A DNA stretch of 64,000 nt from Tepidiforma flava (GTDB lineage Bacteria; Chloroflexota; Dehalococcoidia; Tepidiformales; Tepidiformaceae). Of this stretch, positions 63,192 to 64,000 are shown piece by piece. A model generated the notes under the pieces. The model had not been told where the DNA came from. It saw only the letters and a program-made list of their open reading frames with translations, and did not search any database. The first letter of the stretch is position 1, and the number at the start of each line of letters is the position of its first letter. The DNA is taken from NCBI RefSeq assembly GCF_027594505.1, contig NZ_CP115149.1:620001-684000 (forward strand), given 5' to 3'. Made by a program: the position numbers and the translations under genes.

Positions 63192-64000
63192 ATGAGGTAC
63201 GTTCGGCTCGACGAAGCCGTCGGCGCGGTGCAGCACGGCGACCGGGTGTACGTCCACGGCGGGGTCTGCACGCCGCGGGTGCTGGTGGAGGGGCTGGTCG
63301 CCATCCGGCAGGACCTGCGGGATGTGGAGATCGTCCATCTCCATACCGATGCGCCGGCGCCGTACGCGGAGCCGGGGATGGAGGGGCGGTTCCGGCACAA
63401 CGCGCTCTTCATCGGGCCGAACGTGCGGCAGGCGGTGCAGGAGGGGCGGGCGGACTACACGCCGATCTTCCTCTCGGACATCCCGCGGCAGTTCGAGGCC
63501 GGCGGCGCGCTGCCGCTGGACGTAGCGTTCATCCAGGTGAGCCCGCCGGACCGGGAGGGGCGGTGCACGCTCGGCGTTTCGGTCGACTGCGCGATGGCGG
63601 CGGCGATCCACGCGCGGACGGTGGTGGCGCAGGTCAACCGCCGGATGCCGCGGACCTTCGGGCACAGCCTCGACGCCAGCTTCATCGACCTCGCGATCGA
63701 GGTGGACGAGCCGCTGCCGCAGGTGGTGCTGGAGGAGCCGGGCCCGGAGGCGATGGACATCGGCCGGCACGTGGCGGCGCTCGTGGCGGACGGCTCGACG
63801 CTGCAGATGGGCATCGGGACGATCCCGAGCGCCGTGCTGCGGCAGCTGACGAACCACCGGGACCTGGGCGTGCACACGGAGATGTTCACGCAGGCGCTGC
63901 TGCCGCTCATCCGCAGCGGCGTCGTGAACGGCGCGCGGAAGACGCGGGACCCGGGGAAGGTCGTCTCGGCGTTCGCGGTCGGGAACCAGGAGCTGTACGA
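63192..64000 (+). CDS. acetyl-CoA hydrolase / 4-hydroxybutyrate CoA-transferase family, 3' truncated
   Basis: Visible part about 269 residues; the frame runs off the window. Family I CoA-transferase of the Cat/Ach type: DRVYVHGGVCTPRVLVEGL, FIGPNVRQAVQEGRADYTPIFLSDIP, DVAFIQVSPPDREGRCTLGVS and LQMGIGTIPSAVL followed by HTEMFTQALLPL. The catalytic Glu region lies further downstream and is outside the window. Uses acetyl-CoA to activate acids such as 4-hydroxybutyrate or butyrate. The ATG has no Shine-Dalgarno site. Confidence 0.85.
   Translation, partial: MRYVRLDEAVGAVQHGDRVYVHGGVCTPRVLVEGLVAIRQDLRDVEIVHLHTDAPAPYAEPGMEGRFRHNALFIGPNVRQAVQEGRADYTPIFLSDIPRQFEAGGALPLDVAFIQVSPPDREGRCTLGVSVDCAMAAAIHARTVVAQVNRRMPRTFGHSLDASFIDLAIEVDEPLPQVVLEEPGPEAMDIGRHVAALVADGSTLQMGIGTIPSAVLRQLTNHRDLGVHTEMFTQALLPLIRSGVVNGARKTRDPGKVVSAFAVGNQELY

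Overview
The window is 64 kb of very GC-rich bacterial chromosome, densely coded on both strands. I see no insertion sequence, prophage or CRISPR array. The organism looks like an aerobic, non-pathogenic, high-GC Chloroflexota. Members of Dehalococcoidia such as Tepidiforma are my best guess, but this is inferred from gene types and composition, not from a database match. Pointers are a CtaG cytochrome oxidase assembly factor, the rplI-dnaB-dnaD-dnaC order, a separate methylmalonyl-CoA mutase large subunit, Pro/Thr-rich lipoproteins with GerMN and Gmad2 domains, and secreted proteins with YQGRL and IGQP motifs. In both gene orientations the + strand is the G-rich one: plus genes favour G-ending codons and minus genes C-ending codons. 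This fits the + strand being the leading strand.

Layout. 1-7 kb: ketopantoate reductase (5' cut), DinB-like protein, Gmad2 lipoprotein, aminotransferase plus mutase pair, YajQ, CtaG, an Lrp-type RAM protein and a GerMN lipoprotein. 7.4-13.1 kb: a MoxR / DUF58 / BatD / BatA / BatB-TPR operon joined by 4-nt overlaps. 13.2-15.7 kb: ComF, MoaD-MoaE, NUDIX. 15.7-19.9 kb: replication operon of ribosomal protein L9, DnaB helicase, DnaD-like protein and a tandem double-AAA+ DnaC-like loader, under a structured L9 leader. 20-25.9 kb: nucleotidyltransferase-like protein, HTH regulator, DNA polymerase IV, PAC2 protein, LLM oxidoreductase and small membrane proteins. 25.9-31.6 kb: cation P-type ATPase, universal stress protein and KimA-like K+ importer. 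31.6-37.5 kb: nine-PAS hybrid kinase and RuvB. 37.6-42 kb: ABC-ATPase remnant, SPFH protein, MFS, SDR, NfeD protease. 42-45.3 kb: polysaccharide ABC exporter with acetyltransferase and glycosyltransferase. 45.3-50.4 kb: DUF503, PIG-L deacetylase, two SDRs and two APH-fold kinases. 50.3-57.7 kb: two-component system and pstSCAB-phoU with a Pho box. 57.7-64 kb: tRNA-His, methyltransferase, two secreted proteins, MgtE, photolyase and a CoA-transferase (3' cut).

The most striking non-coding signals concern expression. At sixteen genes a TANNNT-like -10 box ends 6-7 nt before the start codon, so leaderless transcripts seem to be a default here, while genes inside operons use Shine-Dalgarno sites. 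C-rich heptamer repeats directly after stop codons look like Rho-loading sites. An L9 leader can hide its own ribosome site. An 11-bp direct repeat occurs upstream of both pstS and mgtE, and degenerate LexA-like sites sit at ruvB and dinB. These signals were read by eye only; no alignment, folding or search was run.
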